This document shows, piece by piece, positions 48,187 through 58,641 of a stretch of 64,000 bases of DNA. Made by a program: the position numbers and the translations under genes. Source of the DNA: Nicotiana tabacum (lineage: Eukaryota > Streptophyta > Magnoliopsida > Solanales > Solanaceae); the NCBI RefSeq assembly GCF_000715075.1, contig NC_134081.1:106566108-106630107 (forward strand), written 5' to 3'. The notes under the pieces were generated by a model, which did not search any database, was not told where the DNA came from, and was given only the letters and a program-made list of their open reading frames with translations. Position 1 is the first letter of the stretch, and each line of letters opens with the position of its first letter.

Positions 48187-48589
48187 CCAAATAGCAATGA
48201 GGTGTGCTCTTTTGTGGAATTGGTGACCCATGTTATTGTTGATGAGTCAAGTTCTATGATTAATGTTGGTTATATGTTGGAGGCTGTCTTGCTCAACTTT
48301 GATGATGACAAGATGGATGGATTCATGGAATGTGTGAACTCTTTGCAAGGAATGGGGTCGTACAACTATGCACCCCGAAAATTATCCTTAGATCTTGAAA
48401 ATAGGACAACTCCTCCTATAAATACTTCTAATGAAGAGCCTCCTACCTTGGAGTTGAAGCCATTGCCTCCACATCTTCGGTATGAATTTCTTGGTCCTTT
48501 TTCTAGTTTATCATTTATTCTTTCCTCTTGTTTGACTAACGTGCAGGTAAACTCCACTTTGGCGGTGCTACAAAAGAGGAAGAAGGCTA

Positions 48590-49672
48590 TTGGGTGGACT
48601 TTGGCGGATATTCAGGGGGATAAGCCCCGCATTTTGCATGCATAATATCAACTTGGAGGAAGGCGCCAAACCATCTATTGAACATAAAAGAAGACTCAAT
48701 GAGACTATGCAAGAAATTTTCAAGAAGGAGATTATTAAGTGGTTGGATGTCGGGGTTATCTACCCCATCTCTGATAGTTTGTGGACTTCTCCGATTCAAT
48801 GTGTCCCATAGAAGGGGGGCATGACGGTGGTCACCAATGACAAGAATGAGTTGATTCCTACAAGAATGGTGACCGGATGGATGGTGTGTATGGACTATCA
48901 TAATCTCAACAAAGTCACAAGGAAAGATCATTTTCCACTTCCTTTCTTAGATCAAATGCTTGATAGATTTGCCGACCGTGCTTTCTATTGCTTTCTTGAT
49001 GGGTATTCGGGCTACAACCAAATTCTTATTGCTCCAAAGGATCAAGAGAATACAACCTTTCCATGTCCCTATGGTACTTTCGCCTTCAAGTGGATGCCAT
49101 TTGGTTTGTGCAATGCACCAGCGAATTTTCAAAGGTGTGTGATGGCTATTTTCCCAGACATGGTGGAGGACTGCCTTGAAGTTTTTAGGGATGACTTCTC
49201 GATGGTTGGAGATTCTTTTGATGATTAATGTCTTGCCAATTTGGATATAGTGTTGGCAAGATGTGAAGAAACAAATTTGGTGCTTAATTGGGAGAAGTGT
49301 CATTTCATGGTCGAGGAAGGCATTGTCCTTGGCCACAAAATCTCAAAGAATGGAATTGAAGTTGACAAGGAAAAGATTGAGGTAATTTTTAAACTTCCAC
49401 CTCTAACTTCAATAAAGGGTGTGCGAAGTTTCTTAAGCCACGCGAGTTTCTATCGCCGCTTCATCAAAGATTTCTCTAAGGTGGTAAATCCGTTGCGCAA
49501 GCTTATTAATAAGGATGCTAAGTTTAACTTCAATGCTGATTGCATTAGAGCTTTTGAATTGTTGAAGTTCAAGTTGACAACTACTCTCATCATCACAACT
49601 CCAAATTGGAGTGTCCCTTTTGAACTCATGTGTGATGCAAGTGACGTAGCGGTTGGGGCTGTTTTGGGGTAA
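48590..49672 (+). pseudogene. Reverse transcriptase, Athila element
   Basis: Motifs in order: VCMDYHNLNKVTRKDHFPLPFLDQMLD, DGYSGYNQI, MPFGLCNAPANFQR and the catalytic region VFRDDFSMV (the usual V-Y/F-M-D-D with Met replaced by Arg). The connection VLGHKISKNGIEVDKEKIEV follows at 49330. Stops at about 48810 and 49228. Confidence 0.88.
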
Positions 49673-50071
49673 CGCATCAACAAGATTTTTCATCCGGTCT
49701 ACTATGCTAGTAAGACAATGAATAGTACCCAAGTTAACTACACTATTATGGTGAAAGAGCTCTTTGCCATTGTGTTTGCAATTGAGAAGTTCCGCCCGTA
49801 CTTGATGGGTGCAAAGGTCATTATCCACACGGATCATGCGGCGCTTCGTTATCTTATGATCAAGAAGAAATCCAAAGCTCGGTTGATGAGATGGGTTATT
49901 TTGTTGCAAGAGTTTGATATTGACATCCAAGATAGAAAAGGGAGTGAAAACCAAGTGGCAGACCACTTGTCTTATTTGGAGGAGGAGGGGAGGCCGCATG
50001 ATGGCCTTGAAATCAATGACTCTTTCCTCGATGAGCAACTCTTGACTATTTCAATGAAAGAGGTGTCATAG
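49673..50071 (+). pseudogene. RNase H, Athila element
   Basis: FELMCDASDVAVGAVLG (first Asp, at 49630-49670), a stop, then [39 protein letters not shown] (Glu and Asp of the site). It ends in the usual linker [17 protein letters not shown] before integrase. Confidence 0.85.
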
Positions 50072-50095
50072 TTCGCGGATCTTGCAAATTTCCTT

Positions 50096-51340
50096 GTGTG
50101 TGGAATCATCCCGGATGAGTTCTCTTCAAACCAAAGGAAGAAACTCAAACGAGATTGTCAAGATTATTGTTGGGATGAACCATACCTCTTCTGGATTTGT
50201 ATGGATGGGGTGATTAGAAGATGTGTACCAGAAGAAGAGCAATGTGAAATTCTTGGGGCTTGTCATACTTTGCCATATGGTGGTCATCATGGTGGAGCAA
50301 GAAAAACAGCCAAAGTTCTAAGTTGCGGTTTCTATTGGCCCACTCTTTACAAGGATGCTAGTGAGCTAGTGAAAAGATGTGATGAATGTCAACGGGCCGG
50401 TGGAATCTCAAAGAAAAATGAAATGCCTCTCACTACCATTTTAGAAATTGATATTTTTTATGTATGGGGTATTGACTTTATGGGTCGTTTTGTGAGTTCT
50501 TGTGGAAATACCTACATCTTGGTCGCGGTGGATTATGTGTCCAAATGGGTTGAGGCCATTACTCTACCCAACAATAAGGCAAGATGTGTGGTGGCGTTCT
50601 TGAAGAAGAATATTTTCACAAGGTTTGGTACTTCGCGGGCAATTATAAGCAATGAGGAGTCACATTTTTGCAACAAGGCTTTTGACACTTTACTTAGAAA
50701 GTATGGTGTTACTCATAAAGTCACGACTCCCTATCATCCACAAGCTAGCGGTCAAGTGGAAGTTTCCAACCGGGAGACAAAGAGTACTTTGTCCAAAACA
50801 GTGAATATTAATCGGATAGATTGAGCCAAGATGCTTGATGATGCACTATGGGCTTATCGGATGGCTTACCAAACACCTATCGGAATGTCACTATACCGGT
50901 TGGTGTTCGGAAAAGCTTGTCACCTTCCGGTGGAACTTGAGCACAAGGCCATGTGGGCTCTAAAGAAGTTGAATCTTGATTGGGATGTAGCCGCTAACTT
51001 GAGGGTTGCACATTTGAATGAATTGGATGAGCTCTGGTACCATGCTTATGCAAGTTTGTCCTTGTACAAAGCAAAGATGAAATATCTTTATGACAAATAC
51101 ATTTGGAACAAAGAGTTCAAAGTGGGCTTGTATTGTTGTTTAGCTCAAGGTTGAAGATGTTTCCCGGAAGCTAAAGTCTAAATGGAGTGGTCCTTTTAAA
51201 ATTGTGTGTGTGACTCCTTTTGGCGCATTGGACTTAAAGAACAAAAACAATAAAGTATTTCGAGTCAATGGTCACCGGGTGAAGCACTACTTGGAAAAAG
51301 TTGGAGATAGCTACGTCGGGACTGTTATTTTATTTCAATT
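50096..51340 (+). pseudogene. Integrase, Athila element
   Basis: Zinc finger [11 protein letters not shown]...CDECQRAG complete. First catalytic Asp in WGIDFMGRF. The second Asp is replaced: ISNEESHF against the usual SDGGSHF. Glu region [18 protein letters not shown] at 50822 and a frame break at about 51150 split the C-terminal part. It is inactive by loss of the second catalytic Asp. Confidence 0.87.
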
Positions 51341-51607
51341 AATGGTATTTTACGTCATGCCACGACATTAAATCAGGCGTTTCTTGGGAAGCAACCCATG
51401 TTTCTTTTTTTTCCTTTGGTAGTTAGGTGTTATTTTTGTTCTAACTTGATTTGATGTGTGCTACAAGGTTGAGTGTGACTTACAGGAACTGTGGACAAAA
51501 ATGTGGCTAAGTGTTGAAAGAAGTGCGGACCGTAGTTAATTTGTGCGGACAGCACAATGAAAATGTGCGGCCGCACTCGACCTTCTTCCCCTTTCATAGA
51601 CCATAAG

Positions 51608-51617
51608 TATAAATAGA
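51608..51617 (+). promoter_or_regulatory. TATA-like element upstream of Athila env-position ORF
   Basis: GTATAAATAG about 30 bp after a cluster of TGCGGCCGCA-type palindromes. The same order and spacing class is found in the LTR promoter (cluster, then TATA at 37885). It lies about 1 kb upstream of the ORF at 52617. Confidence 0.45.
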
Positions 51618-52106
51618 AGGGCAGAGGGGCAAGGGTTACGGTTTTTACTCTCTGAGCACAAAAATAACACTCTCTTGAAAATTCTTGGTGAATCTATCTA
51701 TCTACACACACAACATCTTTGTTCAGTCACTCATCACACTCATTCATTTGGTATGCTTCAATATCTTGTTAATATTTTTCTTTTAATTTGTAGATTTTAG
51801 TCATTTTTAGGCCATTTGTCAATAGAATTCAATTGTGCATTCATGTGGGGGTAAATCTATAATGGGTTAACTAATACATGCTCTATGGGGACTGGTTAAA
51901 CATATTTTCATGCCTCTATGTTGTTGAAATTGCAAAACCTAGATAGAAAAAAAACTTGTTTTTTCGTAGGTTTTGAATTCTGTGGCCACACCTGAAATTG
52001 TGTGGTCCGCAGATTCTGATATTAGGGAAACATAGTGAAAACAGGGATCTGCAGCCGCAAGATAAAATGTACAGACCGTAGATTTCCCATCACGGCCGCA
52101 AAACAA

Positions 52107-52364
52107 CCCTTTTACTGTCATCAGAGAGTCTACACTTTTTGACTCAAATGTACGGCCGCAGGTCTAATTGTGCGGACTACAGAAAATAGGTTGCGGCCGC
52201 ACATCAGCCAATTCTCTGTCATCAGAGAGTTGGCACCCTTTTACTGTCATCAGAGAGTCTACACTTTTTGACTCAAATGTACGGCCGCAGGTCTAATTGT
52301 GCGGACTACAGAAAATAGGTTGCGGCCGCACATCAGCCAATTCTCTGTCATCAGAGAGTTGGCA
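52107..52364. repeat. 129-bp tandem duplication
   Basis: Two almost identical copies (52107-52235 and 52236-52364), each with ACGGCCGCAGG, TGCGGACTACAG and TTGCGGCCGCAC and ending in an ATCAGAGAGTTGGCA box. The near-identity indicates a recent event. Confidence 0.9.
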
Positions 52365-52616
52365 CTTTTTGGGATTCAGAGGTGCAGCCGCAAGTGAAAT
52401 TATGTGGATCGCACTTCACTTTTGCGATCACAAGACAAAATTATGTGGTCCGCAAGTCCAAATCTACGACTGCAAGAACATTGTGCGGACCGCAGATCTG
52501 GTTTCCTACAAGCATGCTTTGACTGTGTACCCTCACTGTGCCTTTTGGTTTATATCTTACTTGCATGTCTCCTGGGTATGTTTGAACATTGAATTGCAAC
52601 TAACAATCGCCTTTGC

Positions 52617-54231
52617 TTGATACAGACAATGGATCGATCTAGGGGACGAGGCGACACACCTAAAGGGAGGGGTGAACCTTCTCGAGGTCGAGGTAAGAGT
52701 GCCTTACCCCTTGGCCAACAAAAGACAATTACAAATAAATCTATAGCCGGCAGAGGGAGAGGTGCAGATCTCTCCGAGACGAGCTCATATGTCCTATCTA
52801 GGGAAGCACCAAAGGGCAACTCAGCCTCTGTTCAGGAGCAGCCGGCCATACAGTCAAGGTCGCAAGTGTAGTGGATGCCAAAGAGTACCTGGTCCGAGAA
52901 TTCTATGCAAATGTGGCTTACATCAAAAAGGGGACAAAAGTGACTAAAGTACGTAACTTGAAAGTGAGATTTGATCAACATGCACTCAACACGTACTTGG
53001 GCTTCAAAGATGTTGAGCCAAAGGAATATTTGGAGAAGTATGCATTGGGAGACGCAGCATGACTATGGTTAGCGGAGATTCTAGCAGCACCAAGGCCACC
53101 ACCTGCATAGATTGCCGTTGGGATTCCTATCCACCGGAGAACTCCGAGTTTTGAAGCGAAGGGGTGGCAAACCTTCGTCTCCAGCAGACTGGACCCAAGT
53201 CATAATGAGACTTACCTTTCGATTCCTCGGGTAGTTCTGGTTGCTTCTATTATGGCTGGGTACCCTATCAATGTAGGTGCCGTGATGTCGGCCAATATCT
53301 CAGTGATTGCTCAGCAAGATGACTCTTCCTACCTATATCTCAACACTATCATAGAATATCTCACGGATGCAAGGGTAGAGCCGAGGGATCATAACAAGAA
53401 GGTGAAGCCGAAGAAGCCTTTTACATGGTATTCATTGATGGATGAGAACAACCCAAAAAAGAAAGTTCCGCCTTTTGCCACAGTAGGCCTGTCTGATGAG
53501 CCAGTTATGGTAGCTGCCGAGGCAGTTGATGAATCATCCACTTCGGTCGAACCTTCATCCAGTGCCGCAGATATGCCTCCGCCTTCCTCCACAGCCCCTA
53601 CTACAGCTCCCTTCACAACTCCCTCCACATCTCCCATCTCGGCTCTAAAGCCAGTGCCTATGCCTACTGTCCCTGTTTCTACGTTGCGAGTCTCCCAGAC
53701 ATTGGCGAGCCTCAAAAATTGAATACAGACAGCCACTGCAAAGCTTTCTGACTTATGTAGTACTGTTGCAGTGCAATATTCGGTTCAGGCACCTCAGTTT
53801 CCCCAACAGTTGAAGAGACATTGAAGAAGCTCCTAGAGAACCAGAACACTATTATGGCTACCTTGGTATAGCACGGGTCAGTGATCGAAGAGTTGGAAAA
53901 AAAGGTAAAGAAGATGAGAAAGTCCTAGTCCAACAAGAAGTCAGTGGACAAGCTCCGAAGACAGGTGACCAGGCTTGCTACAGCCAGAGATCTCCCATTT
54001 GACATGCTGCTTGACCTAGACCATTCTATCCCAGATCCTACAGCACCGTCTGCACCGGTGGCACCAGCTGGCCAGTCTGAAGAGCCAGACCTTGCTGCCG
54101 ACACTGCTGAGGTAGTGCGTCAGATGTTCGCTAACCCAGCCACACTCAGAGTTGAGGATGATACGATTCAGTTGGCTGATCCTGAGGGCGATGACATTGC
54201 TGGGGACACAGAGATGTCCAAGGAGCCATAG
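52617..54231 (+). pseudogene. Athila env-position ORF (putative plant transposon protein type), broken
   Basis: N-terminus with Arg/Gly-rich RGRGDTPKGRGEPSRGRG (52629 on). A core with KEYLVREFYANVAYIKKGTKVTKVRNLKVRF (52877-52965) is typical of the 'putative plant transposon protein' family found after pol in Athila elements (family recalled, not searched). A Pro/Ser/Thr-rich middle (53520-53700), a coiled-coil-like Lys/Arg stretch and an acidic tail (54040-54231) follow. Frames change near 52870, 53060, 53250, 53720 and 53940. No clear signal peptide or transmembrane segment is seen, so 'env' is only positional. Confidence 0.7.
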
Positions 54232-56047
54232 GGAGTTTTCTTCATTCTTTCCCCTCTTTTACTTTTATTTTGTTAAGCATTGAGGACAATGCTTATCTTT
54301 ATTCAGGGGGTGGAGTTTATTTATCATATTTGATACATTCTGAGACATTTGGCCTGTAATAACTTTATATTATTTTCTCTTTTCTTATTATGTATATATT
54401 CTCTCTCTTTCTCTTATTATGTATATTCATTCTATCTTCAGTAGTTTTTGCTTATTAACTTCTTTATTTTTGTTTCTTTATTACTTCTATGTTTGATTTA
54501 GTAGCTTCTTTTTATATTTTAGTAGATAATAAGCCTTTAGTTTTTTTAATGCCACGGTTCTTTTCAAAGGTAGTTGTTGTGTAAACCGGGTGACTCGTCC
54601 CAACGATGGACGGCATGACAAACTTCTTAAGGGAATGAGTCTGTTTTTGTGTTTAGGTAATAATAGTAGTAGTAATGAATAAAAAGACCAAATTAAGTCA
54701 TTCTCGAAGAGTCAACCATTCTTCAATTGGTACCAACACATTTAACTGCGTGCTTATGTTTAGAGACAATGTTTTTGAAAGAAATAGCTCTAGTTAGTGA
54801 CTTTGTGACTATTGTGTTGACTTTGACAATCATCAAGTGGTTTAATTGAACCATAGTGATCTTTAAACTTGAATGTGATCATTATGGGCCCTCGACTATG
54901 TCCTCTTTAACAATTCGGTTGCGTGAGGGGTGAGATAAATTGTTACTAGTCCAAGTATCCGTGCGAAGGGTCTGAGCTTGCCCCGAATGTGTTTCAAGGC
55001 AAAATCCTAAGTTTTGCTTGGTTTGACAAGTGATTGTAGGCTCTCCTTGGCCCATTTGAGTTTTCTATTGCCAACCAATTTCATTATCCCCAGTCAACCC
55101 CTTTGAGCCTCTAGCCTTTCTCATTTGATAACCATGTTACAAGCCTTACCCATTTGGTCGTGATCCTCTCTTGTCACCCGAGCTTTCCTTAACACTCTCG
55201 TGAAACCAATGGCTTAAAACGCAAGGGAGAGACGAGGAACTTGAAAAAGGTATCAAGGAACAAAAAGACAAAAGAAATGATCTCTATGAGAGGAGAAGGC
55301 AATAAAAGAAAAGAACAAAAAGAAAAATACAAAAAGTGAATAAGTGGAAGGGTTGAATGGATTCAAAAATAGGTAATGATCCTAAACATGGAGAAATCAA
55401 AAAGGCAGAAAAAAAAATGATCAAGAAAGAGTGATGTTAAGTCTCTCTAGTCTTCAATAAAAAGAAAGTGCCTCTAAGAATTGGCAAAATATGAGCCGAG
55501 AAATGAAATATGGAGTGCTTAGGGAAAGGTGTAACCACTCACCCATATTGTATCCGACCCTAATCCAAAAGCCTTCATTACATCCCGAAAGAAGTCATAC
55601 TTGATTTCAAGCTGAGTGAGCTTACATTAGTGGCGATCTACATGAGGGGCAAGCTTATGGTACTTAAGCCGTACTTGTGGCATTCTCTTGAGAGAGATGA
55701 GTGAACCTTTCATAAATCTTTGGATCGAGTGCTAAATTTCTTAAGTTAGCCTGGCAAATGGAAAGTAGAGGAGGAAGAGTTTGGAGTCCACCATGACCTA
55801 CATGACATAGCAAGAGTCCTTGATGAGTAAAATCAATTCTTGAAGCTCAAATGTCACATTAGAACTATATGTGCATGAATGTTTAACTTGTCGCCTTATT
55901 GATAATACATGAGTAGTGTGGGTAATTGTTGATCCCAACTGATATGTGGATGGCTCATCTTTGACTCGCTGAAATGAACCTTAACTTTTGGTGGTGGGAA
56001 CTAATTTATTTGCTTGAGGACAAACAAAGACTTAGGTTTAAGGGAGT
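54232..56047. other. Athila 3' untranslated spacer
   Basis: No gene. Pyrimidine-rich 54240-54560, then A-rich stretches (55260-55480). It ends in the purine tract TTTAAGGGAGT directly before the 3' LTR. Confidence 0.7.
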
Positions 56048-57564
56048 TGATAAGTGGGGATTTTGACTGCTTACTAGCACCTTTTAGCTTTTGTTTTAGT
56101 CCTAATGTATTGAATTGTGTTCCCGAAACTAATGAAATTGTGCAAAAATACAGGAATGTTGGAAGTTTGGTCTCCCGAGATGAAATCTGACTCAAAAAAG
56201 TGTGTTCCGAAGCACAACACAATAAAGGGCGCAGAAACACAAATGTGCGATCCGCAGTTCTGCGGCCGCAAAAGAAATTGCGGACCGCAAAATTCCATCT
56301 ACGGCCGCAAACCAAGAAGAAAAATCTAACAGAACTTTCAGCAATGTGTGGATCGCATATGAATTGTGTGGCCGCAGAAGTGGGCTAAGAGTCAAATATC
56401 AAAGAGTATGCAAAAATACAGTCCAGGAGCCTTTGTGAATTGCGGACCGTATAAGAATTGTGAGGCCGCAGTCCAAAAATGTGCGGCCGTAGAAGATTGC
56501 CTTGCGGTCGTAGTTCAGAAATGTGCCGCCGCAGAACTCCACTTCCTGTCAGCTGAAGAAATCTACGGACCGCACATAAAATTGTGTAGCCGCATAACCT
56601 CCCGAGGGACATTTTTGTTCGTAATTTTCAGCCCTATATAAATAGACGAGTTTTACAAAATTTGGTCAAGTTGGAACATCTGAAGCTGCTGTAGCAGTTT
56701 TTCTTTACTATTTTAGGAAGTTTTACATTATTTTGGTGTTTTAACATTAGATTTCATTATTTTAATCTTCCATTATGAGTTTAATTAGCTTTTCTTCTCT
56801 ATTTTCTGCAATTTTCATTATGAGTAGCTAGACTTTTACTAGGTTTGTGACCCAACTCTAGTATGTAAACCTTATGAGTATCTAATTTAGTGCTTGTTTA
56901 TGATTGGGTGTTGATTATTTAGCTTAGTTAATACTTCAATTTTAGAATTAATGGTTGCAAACATTGATTCATGCTTATTTGACTTAGTCTCTACTTGAGA
57001 AAGATGGACCTAGTCTAGGCTAACTTAGCTAACAAGGAATTGGATTAATTAAGAGATTGATTAACCTAATTAAAAGGTTCAAACTAGAGATAGTAATAAC
57101 CCGACTTGAGCTCTTATCAACTGTTTTGGTTGATACCTATTTGAACTTGAGAAAGCCAAATTGGGAAAAATCACTCTTTAATCGAGAGGTATTGAGTGGG
57201 TAGCATAGAGTTGAGAGTTATAAGACACCCCAATCAACAAAACAAGTATTAACGTCTTTATCCCATTAGGCAAATACTTAGGTTATGGTCACAGCCTAGG
57301 CCTGTAATCCAATTGGAAAAACCTCAAAAATATTTATTTATAATCTATTTTCTTTATCTTGCATTCATTAGAGTAACAGTAGAAATAGAAAATAAAAATT
57401 GTATTGTGGAAGTGCAATCTAGATAACCCTTTGATTGCTTCAAATATATACTCCTAACTCCCATCATAACTCCCAGTGGATTCGACCCCGACTCCTAGTT
57501 GGGTAATTATTATTGCATACGACCGTGTCATATCTCTTATTGAGCTGTGTTGTGGACGTGATCA
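56048..57564 (+). repeat. 3' LTR of Athila element
   Basis: 1,517 bp, TGATAAGTGGGG...GACGTGATCA. Palindrome cluster 56235-56600, TATA CTATATAAATAG at 56634-56645. It shows the uninterrupted sequence across the LINE insertion point (CTTCCATTATGAG, about 56766-56780). Confidence 0.88.
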
Positions 57565-57764
57565 ATATCCAAAGTAGCTATAAGTGGAGTCCTAGTCCAG
57601 GATGAGGAAGGTAAGATATTTCCTATTTACTATGTTAGTTGAACTCTAGGCGAGGCCGAATCAAGGTATCCTAACCTAGAAAAATTGGCGCTCGCTTTGC
57701 TAAGCGCCTCCGGAAAGTTAAAACCGTACTTTCAATGCCACCCCATATGTGTCGTAACCGTCAA
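57565..57764 (+). pseudogene. Tat-type RNase H fragment
   Basis: 200 bp encoding VAISGVLVQDEEGKIFPIYYV and FQCHPICVVT. It is homologous to the RT-linked RNase H at 18600-18740 (minus) and 28330-28540. It has no element around it and joins hAT-end DNA at about 57765. Confidence 0.75.
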
Positions 57765-57802
57765 AACTCAAAACAAACTATTCAAGAGAACGTCCATGAC
57801 GC

Positions 57803-57891
57803 TTATGGGATATCTAATACATCATCTTCATCAAACACATTTGAATACGCTTGTGAGAAGGTTGTCTTAACATCTTCGCTTTTATCTACAT
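57803..57891 (-). pseudogene. Possible last exon of a hAT transposase
   Basis: After an acceptor-like GAATTGTAG, the minus strand encodes VDVDKSEDVKTTFSQAYSNV... with an acidic end and a stop at 57803. It lies within the right arm of the hAT-like insertion. Identity is inferred from position and the acidic tail only. Confidence 0.25.
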
Positions 57892-58264
57892 CTACAATTC
57901 ATATGAAATATTAATTAGTTAAATACTAAGAATAATTAAATTTTAAAAATCAATTAACGCTTTAAGACGTTGATCTTTTAATATGATGAGCTTAATAAAC
58001 TTTAAGCTTGGGATATTCTTCTTGTTATTTTTAGTGTCATTTACTCTTTATATTTTATATATTTTAAATATATATTTTTATTAGGCCCACGGGCTAGCCC
58101 AGCCAGCCTCAGTCAAGCCTCACGGGCCACAGGCTTACTCGAGCCGAGATTAAAAGTCTCGTTTTTAAATGGCCCCCAAAAATTCTAGCCCAATCCTGCT
58201 AAATCACAAGCTGAGCCGGGCTAGCCCAACGGGCAAAGCCCATATTCATGGCTCTAATCACTTG

Positions 58265-58503
58265 GTACAACATAACCAAAGAAATTTCTTGGTTTAACCA
58301 TGGGTAAATGGGAAATACAGATAGTAGTAAATCTCAGTACTGGAGGAGATTTTGCATCTAATTAAGACTAGAGATATATCATTTAACTTAATTAGCACAT
58401 ATTAATGGCCATCATGAATTGGATTCTAGGAGATTATTAGGTGCCATTGATACATAGATAATTCACCAACAAAAAGATCGTCGCAATTAAGGTTTGGATT
58501 AGA
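58265..58503 (-). pseudogene. LysM small secreted protein, truncated pseudogene (copy 3)
   Basis: 58426-58503 encodes NPNLNCDDLFVG followed by an altered tail and a TAG, equivalent to the C-terminal third of the LysM domain in copy 4. 58265-58425 matches LysM 3' flanks. The remaining upstream part of the gene is absent: homology stops at 58503. Confidence 0.75.
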
Positions 58504-58641
58504 AAAGGGGGAGTTTCATAATATATTTTAATTGCATATGGTGTTAAATGGTATTTTCAATGGACATACCACATAAATTTCACTTAAAAAAATTGTAGTC
58601 TTCTCTTCTCAGGTCGAAAGACTAGATAATAATGTCGCAAG
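58504..58641. other. Short AT-rich spacer
   Basis: No gene. It ends with the left target-site copy GTCGCAAG (58634-58641) of the next hAT element. Confidence 0.6.

Larger units (their letters stand above)
51341..52616. other. Athila spacer with internal promoter-like block
   Basis: No gene. It contains palindrome words at 51525-51580, a TATA box GTATAAATAG at 51608-51617, a long leader, more palindrome words at 51970-52500, a 129-bp tandem duplication (52107-52364) and, just before the next ORF, an acceptor-like TTGCTTGATACAG ending at 52625. Confidence 0.65.
37264..57564 (+). mobile_element. Athila-type Ty3/gypsy element with LINE in its 5' LTR
   Basis: LTRs start TGAT(A/T)AGTG and end GTGGACG(C/T)GATCA. 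The left LTR is split by a LINE. Next to it is a decayed PBS TGACGTCATTGACGGGGA, close to the tRNA-Asp type used by Athila. Then follow gag, protease, RT, RNase H, integrase and a further ORF in the env position (52617-54231). No target duplication was found: CCCAC on the left, ATATC on the right. The right flank is a Tat pol fragment. All genes are decayed. Confidence 0.82.
37144..58256. mobile_element. hAT-like insertion enlarged by nesting
   Basis: The 8-bp sequence ATCACTTG occurs on both sides (37136-37143 and 58257-58264), and the LysM 3' flank reads through once the insert is removed. The inner ends form an imperfect inverted repeat: left ...AATATGGGCGGGGCGGGGCTAG, right (reverse complement) ...AATATGGGCTTTGCCCG..GGGCTAG. 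An 8-bp duplication with short inverted ends is the hAT mark. The element's own DNA seems limited to 37144-37263 and about 57765-58256; the rest is Athila, LINE and a Tat fragment. Confidence 0.7.

Noticed and set aside
52617..54231. True viral-type envelope gene in Athila
   Set aside because: No signal peptide, furin-like site or transmembrane segment is visible; only the position after pol is env-like.
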